Assembly: GCA_963793785.1 (NCBI GenBank)
Contig: CAWCBH010000004.1
Location: forward strand, 186,001 to 250,000
Reading direction: 5' to 3'
Source of the DNA: CAWCBH01 sp963793785
Lineage (GTDB): Bacteria > Actinomycetota > Thermoleophilia > Solirubrobacterales > 70-9
DNA length: 64,000 bases
The translations under genes were made by a program, and so were the position numbers. Of the stretch, positions 52,321-61,384 are shown piece by piece. Numbering within the stretch: position 1 is the stretch's first letter; the number at the start of each line of letters is the position of its first letter. Under the pieces are notes generated by a model. It was not told the DNA's origin. It saw only the letters and a program-made list of their open reading frames with translations, and did not search any database.

Positions 52321-53133
52321 CTAGCCGGCGAGGGCGCGAAGGATCGCCAGCCAGCCGGCCGGTCCCTCCACCGTCAGGTCCGCCTCCTCGGCCAGCTCCG
52401 TGGGGGCCTCCGAGGAGCTGATGCCGACGCAGACCACGTCCTGTAGCTGCGCTTCCTCGCGAAGCTCGCGAAGGCGACGGAAGGCGTCGAGGTCGGTGCG
52501 GTCGTCGCCGGCGTAGATCGCCGCCCTGATCGAGTCCGACTCCACCAGCGCCGCCACCGCCGCGCCCTTGCCGCCACCGCCGGGTGGGCGCAGCTCGAGG
52601 ACCTTGCGGCCCCAGCGCGGATCCAGGCCCGCGCGGCCCGCGGCCGACGCGAGCTCGTGCGCAATCGCCTCGGCGCCCCGCTCGTCATCTGCGCCGCGCC
52701 AGTGCAGCGCCTGGATCGGGCCCTTGTCCTCGACCCGCAGTCCCGCCGACTCCAATTGTGCCGGGTCGAGGCCGGATACGTAATCGGCGGCCGTCGCTTC
52801 CTGACCCTCGATCGCGGGATCGATTCGCAGCTCCTGCTCGCCGGCGAGGAGGATCTCCAGCCCGTGGTTGCCGGCGTAGGAGATGCCGTCGATGCCGACC
52901 AGCTCGCGAGCCTCGGCGGCGCGGCGGCCGGAAACGCACCCGACGACCTCAAAGCGGCCGCTGAGCTCCGCCAGCGCCGCCCGGGCGTCCTCCGGCACGG
53001 CAGCCTGATCGGGATGCTCGACGATCGGCGCCAGGGTGCCGTCGATGTCGGTCAGCACCGCCGCACGGCCCGGATCCGAGCGCAGAGGCGCCAGCAGCGA
53101 GGGCGCGGTCTCGAATGCGGAGGCCGGGACCAT
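52321..53133 (-). CDS. otsB: Trehalose-6-phosphate phosphatase
   Basis: A 270-aa HAD-superfamily phosphatase that removes phosphate from trehalose-6-phosphate. Motif I is AVLTDIDGTLAPIVEHP, motif II region VVGCVSGRRAAEARELV, substrate region YAGNHGLEILLAGE, and motif IV AIYAGDDRTDLDAFRRL (GDDxxD). The cap contributes GPIQALHWRGADD and RWGRKVLELRPPGGGGKGAAVAAL. Trehalose phosphate synthase is not in the window. Divergent from the TauE-like pair. Trehalose is a common compatible solute in this phylum. Confidence 0.93.
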   Translation of the reverse strand: MVPASAFETAPSLLAPLRSDPGRAAVLTDIDGTLAPIVEHPDQAAVPEDARAALAELSGRFEVVGCVSGRRAAEARELVGIDGISYAGNHGLEILLAGEQELRIDPAIEGQEATAADYVSGLDPAQLESAGLRVEDKGPIQALHWRGADDERGAEAIAHELASAAGRAGLDPRWGRKVLELRPPGGGGKGAAVAALVESDSIRAAIYAGDDRTDLDAFRRLRELREEAQLQDVVCVGISSSEAPTELAEEADLTVEGPAGWLAILRALAG

Positions 53134-53174
53134 TGCATCTAGTATCGCCGCACGATGCCAATCCCAACCTTCCG

Positions 53175-53537
53175 GTGCCCGCGCCTCAGGTCCTGAAGCT
53201 GGCGGGCATCGGAACCGCGGCGGGGGCCTTCAGCGGTCTGTTCGGAGTCGGAGGCGGCACGATCGTGGTGCCGTTGCTGATTCTCTGGTTTGCCTTCGCA
53301 GAGCGCCTGGCGACCGGCACCAGCCTTGCCGCGATCGTCGTCATCGCGACGCTGGCCGCGATCGGGCACGGTCTCTACGGCAACGTCGACCTCGAGGCCG
53401 GGCTCTGGCTCTCGCTACCGGCGGTCGGCGGGGTGCTGCTCGGTACGACGGTGCAGCAGCGGATCTCCCAGCGTTTCGTCTCCCTGCTCCTCGCCGCGCT
53501 CTTGATCGCCGTCGCGATCGAGCTGGTGCTGAAGTGA
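53175..53537 (+). CDS. TauE/SafE half-transporter, first half
   Basis: A 120-aa four-helix protein with the family motif GLFGVGGGTIVVPLLILWF and the second block LATGTSLAAIVVIATLAAIGH. Normal TauE/SafE proteins are about 250 aa and carry two such repeats; this product has one. The GTG start is preceded by weak ribosome-binding sequence; the gene ends on a TGA that overlaps the GTG of the second half (GTGA). It probably forms a heterodimer with the next gene. Sulfite or another anion is the expected cargo, but this is inference. Confidence 0.82.
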   Translation: MPAPQVLKLAGIGTAAGAFSGLFGVGGGTIVVPLLILWFAFAERLATGTSLAAIVVIATLAAIGHGLYGNVDLEAGLWLSLPAVGGVLLGTTVQQRISQRFVSLLLAALLIAVAIELVLK

Positions 53538-53908
53538 TCGACGAGGTGCTGGCGGCGCTGATCTGCTTGGCCGGCGGCTTTGTCGGTGGCCTGGTCGGCG
53601 TCGGCGGCGGGATCCTCTTCGTCCCGGCGATGGTCGTGCTGCTCGAGTTCTCCCAGGTCGACGCCGAGGCGACCTCGCTGCTGATGATCGTCTTCGTCGC
53701 CGCCGCGGGCGCCGCCCGCCAGCGCGGCTACGGCAACGTCGACCTGCGGGCCGCGGCGATCATCGGCCTGCTCTCGGCCCCCGGTGCCGCCGCCGGCGTC
53801 GTGATCGCCAACGAGGTCTCCGAGCGGGTGCTGCAGCTCGCCTTCGCGGCGCTGGCCCTGCTGATGGCCGCGCAGCTGCTGCGGCGGGCCACGGCGGCGG
53901 AGGGCTGA
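53534..53908 (+). CDS. TauE/SafE half-transporter, second half
   Basis: A 124-aa four-helix protein with the second copy of the motif GGLVGVGGGILFVPAMVVLL and ATSLLMIVFVAAAGAARQRGYGNVDL. It corresponds to a single repeat of the TauE/SafE fold. Its GTG overlaps the stop of the first half, so the two are translationally coupled. One inserted base could also have split a single gene, but each half has its own start and a plausible length. The next gene, arfB, starts 5 bases on. Confidence 0.8.
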   Translation: MIDEVLAALICLAGGFVGGLVGVGGGILFVPAMVVLLEFSQVDAEATSLLMIVFVAAAGAARQRGYGNVDLRAAAIIGLLSAPGAAAGVVIANEVSERVLQLAFAALALLMAAQLLRRATAAEG

Positions 53909-53913
53909 GGACG

Positions 53914-54324
53914 ATGGACGAGCTGATCGTCAGTCCGCGCCTCTCGATCCCGCTGCGCGAGATCCAGCTGCGCACCAGCCGCTCCTCGGGCCCGGGCGGT
54001 CAGCACGCCAACGTGACCGCCTCGCGCGTGGAGGCCGTTTTCGACGTCACCGCGTCCACCTCACTCAACGCCCGGCAGCGCCAGGCCCTGCTTCAGCGCT
54101 GCGGCCCGCAGGTCACCGCGGTTGCCCAGGATGCCCGCAGCCAGACCCGCAACCGCGATCTGGCCCTGCGGCGGCTGCGAGCCAAGCTCGTGGCGGCGCT
54201 GCACGTGCCGAAGCGACGGCGGCCGACCCGCCCGACGGCCGCCTCGCGGGAGCGCCGCCTGCAGCAGAAGCGACGTAGCGGCCAGCGCAAGCGCCTGCGT
54301 CGTCCTCCCGGCGAAGACGACTGA
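53914..54324 (+). CDS. arfB: ArfB/ICT1-like peptidyl-tRNA hydrolase
   Basis: A 136-aa class I release-factor-domain protein that rescues stalled ribosomes by hydrolysing peptidyl-tRNA. The GGQ catalytic motif is seen in TSRSSGPGGQHANVTASRVEAVFDV. The C-terminus is Lys/Arg-rich (RRLQQKRRSGQRKRLRRPPG), matching the tail that enters the empty mRNA channel in ArfB. No stop-codon recognition domain, as expected. It lies 5 bases after the TauE half-gene. The C-terminal tail has a GEDD acidic end. Confidence 0.92.
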   Translation: MDELIVSPRLSIPLREIQLRTSRSSGPGGQHANVTASRVEAVFDVTASTSLNARQRQALLQRCGPQVTAVAQDARSQTRNRDLALRRLRAKLVAALHVPKRRRPTRPTAASRERRLQQKRRSGQRKRLRRPPGEDD

Positions 54325-54378
54325 ACCCGCCGCCCGGGACCGGCCGAGCAGCGCCCTCGCATCGTCTACGCTCAACTC

Positions 54379-55245
54379 GTGGGACCGCTGGCCTGGGAAG
54401 GCGAACCGCCGCCGCTTCGCGCGCCGGTGCTCGTCTGTGCGTTTCGAGGCTGGAACGACGCCGCCGCAGCCGCCTCGACGGCGCTCGGCGCGGTCGCCTC
54501 GTCGCTGGACGCAGAGGTCATCGCCAGCGTCGATCCGGAGGAATTCTTCGACTTTCAGGCCAACCGGCCGACGATCACCCTCAGCGAAGGCCAAACGCGC
54601 CAGATCGACTGGCCCGAGAACACGCTGCTGGCCGCCCGCGCGCCCGGGGCCGAACGTGATCTGGTCCTGCTCGACGGCACCGAGCCGAACCTCCGCTGGC
54701 GCACCTTCTCTGACCTGATCGCGTCTGCTGGAGAGCGACTCGGCGCCACCACCGTGGTCACCCTGGGGGCGCTGATCGCCGAGGTCGCCCACACGCTGCC
54801 GGTCCCGATCACCGGCCTCGCCTCCGACGAGGATCTGGTCGAGCAGCTCGACCTCGAGCGGTCCAACTACGAGGGCCCGACAGGGATCGTCGGGGTCCTG
54901 CACGACTCCTGCCGGCGGGCCGGGATGACCTCTGCCTCGCTGTGGGCGGCGGTCCCCCATTACGTTGCCGCGGTTCCGAACCCGAAGGCGGCGCTGGCGC
55001 TGCTGCGCCGCCTCGAGAGCTTGACCGGGATCGCCGTCGAAGCCGTCGAGCTGGAGGAGGAGGCGGCCAGCTACGAGGAGCAGGTCGGCCGCGCCGTGGC
55101 CGCGAACCCCGAGATCGAGGAGCTCGTGCAGCGGATCGAGGCCGAGCAGTCAGAGGAGCTGACCGAGGGGCCGGACCTGCCCTCGGCGGACACGATCGCC
55201 CGCGACTTCCAGCGCTTCCTGCGGCAGCGCGGCGACGAGTCCTAG
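54379..55245 (+). CDS. PAC2-family protein
   Basis: A 288-aa PAC2 (DUF75) protein: VLVCAFRGWNDAAAAASTALGAVAS at the N-terminus, DPEEFFDFQANRPTI and VVTLGALIAEVAHTLPVPITG are the family blocks, followed by GPTGIVGVLHDSCRRAGM and PHYVAAVPNPKAALALL. Archaeal and eukaryotic members assist proteasome assembly, and actinobacteria have PAC2 proteins near proteasome-like or unrelated genes. No proteasome gene is in the window. GTG start. Its 3' end overlaps the convergent UvrD-nuclease gene by 4 bases. Confidence 0.9.
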   Translation: MGPLAWEGEPPPLRAPVLVCAFRGWNDAAAAASTALGAVASSLDAEVIASVDPEEFFDFQANRPTITLSEGQTRQIDWPENTLLAARAPGAERDLVLLDGTEPNLRWRTFSDLIASAGERLGATTVVTLGALIAEVAHTLPVPITGLASDEDLVEQLDLERSNYEGPTGIVGVLHDSCRRAGMTSASLWAAVPHYVAAVPNPKAALALLRRLESLTGIAVEAVELEEEAASYEEQVGRAVAANPEIEELVQRIEAEQSEELTEGPDLPSADTIARDFQRFLRQRGDES

Positions 55246-58200
55246 GTTTCAGCTGCCGGGCAGATCAGCCGGTAGTCGCACCAGCTGCACACGGTCGGGG
55301 AGGGCCGCGGCTCGAAGTCCTGGCCGAGCACCCCTTCGCCGACCTGCAGGACGGTCCGCTCCACCCGCTCGGCGTCGTCGGGCGCCGCCTCGACGGCGAC
55401 CTTCTCGGCGTCGAGCACGTAGTAGTAGCTGCCGGTCGGCGCCTCCAGGTCCCAGGCCTCGCGGGCGGCGAGACGGTAGAGCGCCAGCTGCAGGTCCTCG
55501 GCGAGGTCGACCTTGCTCTTGCGCTCGCCGGTCTTGTAGTCGATCAGCTCGTAACCGCCCTCGGGCAGGCGGTCGACGCGGTCGACCCGGCCACGAAGGT
55601 GGTGGGGGCCGATCTGAAAGTCGAACTTGCGCTCGAGCCAGACCGGCTCCGCCTCCGAGTCCCGCTCCTGCTCCCAGTAGAGCCGCATCGCCTCCCGTGC
55701 GCGGTCGCGGAACTGCAGCTCGTCGTCGGAGCTGCCGAAGCCCGATCGGCGCCAGCCGGCCTCGAAGAGCCCCATCAGCCGCCGCAGCGACTGCTCACCG
55801 TCGCTGTCCTCTTCGCGCTCCTTGTGGAACCGCTCGAGGACGTTGTGGATCAGGATCCCGAAGCGCTGGTTGATCGGTCGGCTCCTGAGGGATCCCGAAG
55901 ACCCGCGCGAACTTGTACTTCAGCGGGCAGGTCAGGTAGAGGTCGAGATCGGATGCGGAGAGCTTCAGCCCGTCGCCGCGCCGCGGCAGGAACGCCGCCA
56001 GCGACGGCTCCTGGCGGGCGGCGATCAGCTCCCGGCGCCGGCCTCGCTCGCGCTCTTCCTCGAGCAGGTACTCGTCAAGCGAGGAGGCATCGAGCTCGGC
56101 CTGTTGCTCGGCGGTTGCCACCTGTCGCAGCAGGCCGTTGATCGCCTCGATCGCCTCGGCGGTCTGCTCGGTCCCCTGGCGCTGGGCCAGGGCCGCCAGC
56201 TTCAGCAGCTCCAGGTAGCGGGTGATGGCGCGGTTGACGTCGATCGCGGTGTCCAGCCGCGGCTCCGAAAGCTCTCGCCCCGCCCGCCAGGATGCCTCCA
56301 GCACCTCTTCGCGCAGCATTCGGTAGGTCGAGTGCAGCCCTTCGGCGGGCCCGAACAGCTCCTCCTCGTGGATCTCCTCGCTGCCCGCCGAGCACAGTGC
56401 GCGCCTCCTCGTAGAAAGGCGAGGGGCGCTTCGCACCCTCGCGGTCGCGCTCGATCCAGGAGAGGACGAGCCCGTCCCTGGCCCGGGTCATCGCCACGTG
56501 CAGGGCGCGCCGGCGGGAAGCGATCCAGGCCACGCTGCCCGTCTCGGTCGGGGTCTCGGCCATCAGCTCCGGGGGGACCAGCGGCGGCCCCCCTGCCCGG
56601 CCGCCGTCCTCGGGGCGCTCGAGCCCGAGGATGTAGACGCGCTCGAACTCCAGGCCCTTCGCGTCGGCGAGGGCGATCACCTGTACAGCGCCCGGCGCCA
56701 GCGGCTCGTCGGCGCTGCCCAGCTCCACCCCCGCGTCGGCGACTGCGCTCAGGTAGCGCACGAAGTCGCGCGTCGATCCCTGCGGCTCGCGGCGGGTCCA
56801 CGAGGCGGCCAGCTCGGCCAGCCGGGAGAGGCTGAGCAGCCGCTCGGCGGCCTCCGGCTGGGCGGCGAAGAGGCGCTGCCGGCGCAGGCCGACCCGCTCG
56901 ATCAGCCGCCGCACGAAGACGTCGGCGCGGCGCTCCTCGATCGCCGCCGAGGCGGCGCGATAGAGGCGCAGGAACCCCTGCAGGCGCTCGCGGGCCTCGG
57001 GCTGGATCTGCGGGCTCTCGAGCGCGGCCTCGCAGGCGGAGACCATGTCGAGCTTGCGGCGTCGCGCGATCGTCGTCAGCCGGGCCAGGTCGACCGAGCG
57101 AAGATCGATCGGCGGCCGGGTCAGAGCTCGGGCGGCGGCGGCGGAGTCGTCGGGGTCGGCGAGGACCCGAAGCCAGGCGATCGCGTCGCGAACCTCGGAG
57201 CGGCGAAACAGCGCCGCCGGGCCGGCGAGGCGAAAGGGAATGCTGCGCTCCTCCATCGCCGCCGGCGACCGCGTTGCCGCGCCGCGCCGGCTGGTCGACG
57301 ATCACGCAGACCGCCTCCGGCGGCACCCCGTCGGCGATCAGGTGCTCGACCTCGCGGGCCACCGCCTGGGCCTGCGCGCGCTCGTTGCGGCAGCGCCAGA
57401 AGCGCACCGGCGTCTCGGTCTCGGCGGCCCGGCCCGGCTTGTCGAGCCGCTCGCCGATCGCGGCGACAACGGCCCGGGCGGCGTCGACGACCTCGCTGCC
57501 GCTGCGAAAGGCCCGGTCGAGCACGACCACGTCGGCTTCCGGATGCAGGTCTCGAAACCAGGAGGCGCTCCGTGATCCGGCGCCGCGGGTTGCCTGGTCG
57601 TCGTCCAGGGCGCAGACCAGGTTCGAGTTGTCGGCGCTCAGCTCGGCCAGGATCGCCCAGCGGGCGACGGTCGCATCCTCCAGCTCGTCGACCATCGCAT
57701 GGCTGAAGCGGGCCGGCGATTTCGCGCCGGGCGTCGGCGCGCTCGGCCAGCAGGCGCCGCAGCGCCAGGCAGACGTCTCCCGCGTCGAGAGCCCCGGCGG
57801 CGGCGAGGATCCGATCGTGGGCCGCGTAGAGGGCGGCGAACTCCCGCTCCCGTCGCGCCGCCTCCAGGGACGCCTCGTCGGCGGCGCTGCTCTGTCGCTC
57901 CTGCGCCAGCGCCGCAAGCGACTCGGCTCCGACGGCCTCCGCCTTCAAGCGCGTCGATTCGCCGCAACAGCCGCGCCAGCAGCCCGGCGGGGTTGCCGCG
58001 GATCTCGTGATGGCGCAGCGGCAGCTCGTCAAGGCGGTCGAGCAGCATCGCCAGGCGCTCCGCCGGCCCGACGACCTCGAAGAAGGGGTCCAGCCCCGCC
58101 TCCGAGTAGTAGTCGCGCAGGAGCCGCTCGGCGATCGCCTCCCAGGTGCCGATCCAAAGCTCCTCGTATGGCCCCTCGATCAGCGCTTCGGCACGGGCTC

Positions 58201-58432
58201 TCAGGTGTCGCGTGGCGGCCCGGCTCGAGGCGACCAGGAGCACCCGCTCCGGCCCGGTCCCTGCAGCGGCGAGCCGCGCCAGGCGCCGCGCCAGGACCTC
58301 GCTCTTGCCGGTGCCGGCGGCCCCGAGGACGAGCAGCGGTCCCGACTCGTGCGCGACGGCGATGTCCTGGGCCGACGAGAGCGCATCTGCTTCGGTCGCG
58401 GCCGGCCTTCCTCCCTGGTCCCTGACGGACAC
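55242..58432 (-). CDS. UvrD-type helicase fused to a Fe-S PD-(D/E)XK nuclease, five frameshifts
   Basis: An SF1A helicase-nuclease of about 1060 aa, similar in plan to AddB/AdnAB subunits. Walker A is LVLGAAGTGKSEVLARRLA, motif II/III area VCALDDDQATRG, motif V region ALADAKGLEFERVYILGLE and motif VI HVAMTRARDGLVLSW. The C-terminal nuclease has GRVDRVDRLPEGGYELIDYKTGE (D...D-x-K type) and Fe-S-type cysteines (YLTCPLKYKF and CSWCDYRLIC). Pieces occur in all three frames; breaks lie near 57950, 57720, 57262, 56400 and 55885, and the 3191-nt span (two over a multiple of three) fits five single insertions. It probably resects double-strand breaks. Confidence 0.85.
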
Positions 58433-58492
58433 CCCCGAAACGCTACCGGCAGCCTCCGATCCCGCCCAGGGTGCGGCCGGGGGTTCCCTAGC

Positions 58493-59363
58493 ATGGGCCC
58501 GATGCAGCGATCGGGCCCCGAGTCGACCGCAGCCGCCGATCCTCTTGCGGCCGACTGGCTCGGTCTCTGCCGCCGCGCGGTGGAGGCCCAGCGGGCGATC
58601 TTCGCCGAGGTTGACGGCATCGAAGAGCGCACCGCGCTACGAAGGGGTCGGCGAGGGGGGCGACCACACACTGGTGATCGACCGCCGCTGCGAGGACGCG
58701 GTCTTCGCCGAGCTCGACGATCTCGCAGCCGGCGGCGCTTCCTTTCTGGCTGTCTCCGAAGAGCGCGGCGAGGTCAGCTTCGGCGACGGCGGTGAGCTGC
58801 GGGTGGTGATCGACCCGATCGACGGCTCGCTGAACGCTCGCCGCACGATCCCGTCCCATTGCCTCAGCGTCGCGGTCGCGAGCGGACCGTCGATGGCCGA
58901 CGTCGAATTCGGCTTCGTCCACGACTTCGGGTCCGGAGAGGAGTTCGTCGCCCGTCGCGGCAGCGGCGCGACCCTCGCCGGCGAGCCGATCTCGGCCGCT
59001 GAAGGCGGCGAGCGGCTGGAGGTGGTCGGCATCGAGGCTGCCAAGCCCGAGCGGGTGCTGCCGATGGCAGAGGCGCTACAGGGGCGCGTCTATCGCCTCC
59101 GCGGGGTCGGCTCGATTGCGATCTCCCTTGCCTACGTTGCCGCCGGCCGCTTCGACGGGATGCTCGGCCTGCGGCCTTGCCGCTCGGTCGACGCCGCCGC
59201 GGCGCAGCTGATCGCACGCGAAGCCGGGGCGCAGGTCGCCTTCGGCGACCTGGCACTGGAGGACGCGGGGCTTGGGATCCGCGAGCGCTATCCGATCGCC
59301 GCCGCCGCCGGGCCGGACGGGTTGGCGATTCTCCTCGAGGCGCAGGGCAAGGTGAAGCCGTGA
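58493..59363 (+). CDS. Inositol monophosphatase-family phosphatase, one frameshift
   Basis: A protein of about 286 aa of the IMPase/FBPase/CysQ superfamily. The metal site is in VIDPIDGSLNA (DxxDG), and the C-terminal block RSVDAAAAQLIAREAGAQVAF replaces the common WDxAAG. The start and residues to about 47 are in one frame (LCRRAVEAQRAIFAEVDGIEERT). One extra base near 58638 shifts to YEGVGEGGDHTLVIDRRCEDAVFAEL. Substrates may be inositol-, histidinol- or adenosine-phosphates. ATG 58493 is chosen; ATG 58502 is equally possible. Its stop overlaps the GTG of the next gene. Confidence 0.87.
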
Positions 59364-60425
59364 CCGAGGCCGGCGGGGTGATCGACTGGAGGCTGGCCGA
59401 GCGGGTGGCCCGATCGCTGGCCGGCGACGGCAGCGGCAAGCGCTCGGTCCGCCAGGCCGATCTTCGCAAGGCGGCCCGGGGCTGCGTCCCGATGGTGCGC
59501 GACTACACCGGCCTCGCGGTCGCCGGCAGGTCGCCGGCAGCCGAGGTGGTCGACCGGCGCGAGTGGATCGAGGCCAACATCGCATCGATGCGGTCGATGT
59601 CGGCGACCGTCGAGCAACAGCTCGCCGAGTCGCTGCGCGCGCCCGGGCCGCTCGGCGCCGGCTTGCGCGGCGGCAGCCGGCGCCGCCGCCGCAATCGAGC
59701 TGGGAATCGTCAGCGGCTACCTGGCGCAGCGGGTGCTGGGCCAGTACGACGTCGCGCTGATCGGGCCCCCGAGGCCTCCTCGGCTGCTGTTCGTCGCCCC
59801 CAACCTGGCCGAAGCGCAGCGCCGGATCGGCGCCGACCGGGAGCCCTTCCTGCGCTGGATCGCCCTCCACGAGGCGACCCACGTGGTGCAGTTCGGCGCC
59901 GTGCCGTGGCTGCGGCCGCACCTCGGGGAGATGGCTGAACGGCTGTTGGGTTCCGCCTTCGTGCGGGTGGGGATCGAAGAGCTGGCGCAGGTCGCGCGGC
60001 GGCTCCTGCGCGCCGATCCGCGCCGGATCCTCGCCGGGCTGCGCTCCGGAGACTGGGTATCGCCCTTCGTCGGCGAGCCCCAGCGGCGCTTGATGCGCCG
60101 CATGCAGGCGACGATGGCGATGGTCGAGGGCTACTCAGACCACGTCATGGACGCAATCGGTGCCGAGCTGGGCCCCGAGTACGCAAGCCTGCGCGAGCAG
60201 GTCGAGCGCGGTCGCGAACGGCGCAATCCGGTCGGCGCGGTCCTCTCACGGCTGCTGGGTTTGGAGATGAAGCTGCGCCAGTACCGCCAGGGCAAGGCGT
60301 TCTGCGACGAGGTCGTCGGGCGCCGCGGCATCGCGGTTCTCAATCGCGCCTGGTCTGAGCCGGCGGCACTTCCGCGCCCCTCGGAGCTGGAGCGACCGGG
60401 CCGCTGGCTGGCCCGCGTCGCCTAG
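59360..60425 (+). CDS. F420-associated HExxH metallopeptidase-like protein (TIGR03624/DUF2342), one frameshift
   Basis: A protein of about 354 aa of the actinobacterial family named for its link to coenzyme F420 genes. The HExxH zinc motif is WIALHEATHVVQFGAVPW, preceded by QRVLGQYDVAL and LLFVAPNLAEAQRRI. The N-terminal part (VIDWRLAERVARSLAG, MVRDYTGL) lies in another frame. One extra C near 59669 gives AGL-AAAAGAAAAIELGI and restores continuity; the span is one over a multiple of three. Activity as a protease has not been shown for the family. The GTG overlaps the previous stop. Confidence 0.87.
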
Positions 60426-61264
60426 CCCGCCTTCGGGGTCACCCGCCGGTCGAGCCAGGAGACCACCATCTCCAGCACCTTGCCCTGCTCGGGCTCGTTC
60501 ATCGTCTCGTGGTAGAGGCCGTCGAGCAAGCGCAGCGTCTTGTCATCCGATCCGGCCCGCTCGACGACCATCTCCGATCCCGCCGGCGGGGTGATCCGGT
60601 CTGCGGTGCCGTGGAAGACCAGCAGCGGCAGGGTCAGCTTGCCGACCTGGCCGGGAAACGACTCCGCCCCCCGGGTCAGCTCGACGACGGTGCGGGCTGG
60701 CAGGCGCCCATGGAACACGAGCGGGTCGGTCTCGTAGTCCCGCACGACCTCGGCGTCGCGGCTGATCGCCTCCGGCTCCACGGCGTAGATGCCGAGGGTC
60801 GGGACCAGCGCTCCCAGGACCTTGCTGATCGCCCGCAGCGGCGCCGAAGCGGCAGCGCTCGAGGCAAGCGGCGAGGAAAGGATCAGGCCGTCGATCTCCT
60901 CCTGGTGGCGGCAGGCATAGGCGAGCGAGATGCAGCCTCCCATGCTGTGGCCGAGCACGTAAAGCGGTCGGCCGGGCTCGCGTGGCCGGCAGAGGGCGAG
61001 GAAGGAGCGTAGATCGGCGACCGCGTTGTCGAGCGAGTCGATCGTCGCCCTGCGTCCCTCCGAGCGGCCGTGGCCGCGATGCTCGTGGGCGTAGACCGCG
61101 TAGGAGGCCTCTGCCAGTCGTGCCGCCACATGCTCGTAACGGCCGGAGTGCTCGCCGGCGCCGTGGACGATGGCGACCGTGGCCTTGGGGTTTGAGGGAA
61201 GCCAGGCCTGCCAGTAGAGCTTCAACCCCCCGGCGCCGAACAGCTCTCCCTCCTGCCGCTCCAC
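60422..61264 (-). CDS. Monoacylglycerol lipase-type alpha/beta hydrolase
   Basis: A 280-aa alpha/beta hydrolase of the monoacylglycerol lipase/lysophospholipase group. The oxyanion region VAIVHGAGEHSGRYEHVA, YAHEHRGHGRSEGRR and the nucleophile elbow VLGHSMGGCISLAYA (GHSMGG) are characteristic, and the Asp and His triad members sit in FHGTADRITPP and GLYHETMNE. Start chosen at GTG 61264 (VERQEGELFGAGG); the open frame continues upstream only through low-complexity sequence. It is divergent from the histone-like gene. Its 3' end overlaps the previous gene's stop by 4 bases. Confidence 0.92.
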   Translation of the reverse strand: MERQEGELFGAGGLKLYWQAWLPSNPKATVAIVHGAGEHSGRYEHVAARLAEASYAVYAHEHRGHGRSEGRRATIDSLDNAVADLRSFLALCRPREPGRPLYVLGHSMGGCISLAYACRHQEEIDGLILSSPLASSAAASAPLRAISKVLGALVPTLGIYAVEPEAISRDAEVVRDYETDPLVFHGRLPARTVVELTRGAESFPGQVGKLTLPLLVFHGTADRITPPAGSEMVVERAGSDDKTLRLLDGLYHETMNEPEQGKVLEMVVSWLDRRVTPKAG

Positions 61265-61300
61265 CGGCGCGAGTGTAACCGCGGTCAAGAGGGGGTTTAA

Positions 61301-61312
61301 GAACGTGTGTTC
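61301..61312. promoter_or_regulatory. Candidate LexA (SOS) box upstream of the histone-like gene
   Basis: GAACGTGTGTTC matches GAAC-N4-GTTC, the core of the Gram-positive/actinobacterial LexA box, and the middle RNRY rule is satisfied. Flanking bases (A before, G after) deviate slightly from CGAAC...GTTCG. It lies 73 bases before the ATG at 61385 and 37 bases before the divergent hydrolase start, in an AT-rich stretch with a possible TAGATAACT -10. Another GAAC half-site occurs at 61330. Confidence 0.5.
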
Positions 61313-61384
61313 GGGGAACGTGTAAGCTCGAACAACATTAAAGATAAGTAGATAACTAGCCACCCGAGGGGGTTGGAGATTCAG

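Noticed and set aside
45351..59363. Programmed +1 frameshifting as an explanation for the broken genes
   Set aside because: Too many unrelated genes are affected, sites lack a shared slippery codon plus stop, and homopolymer-type errors explain several; kept only as a remote alternative.
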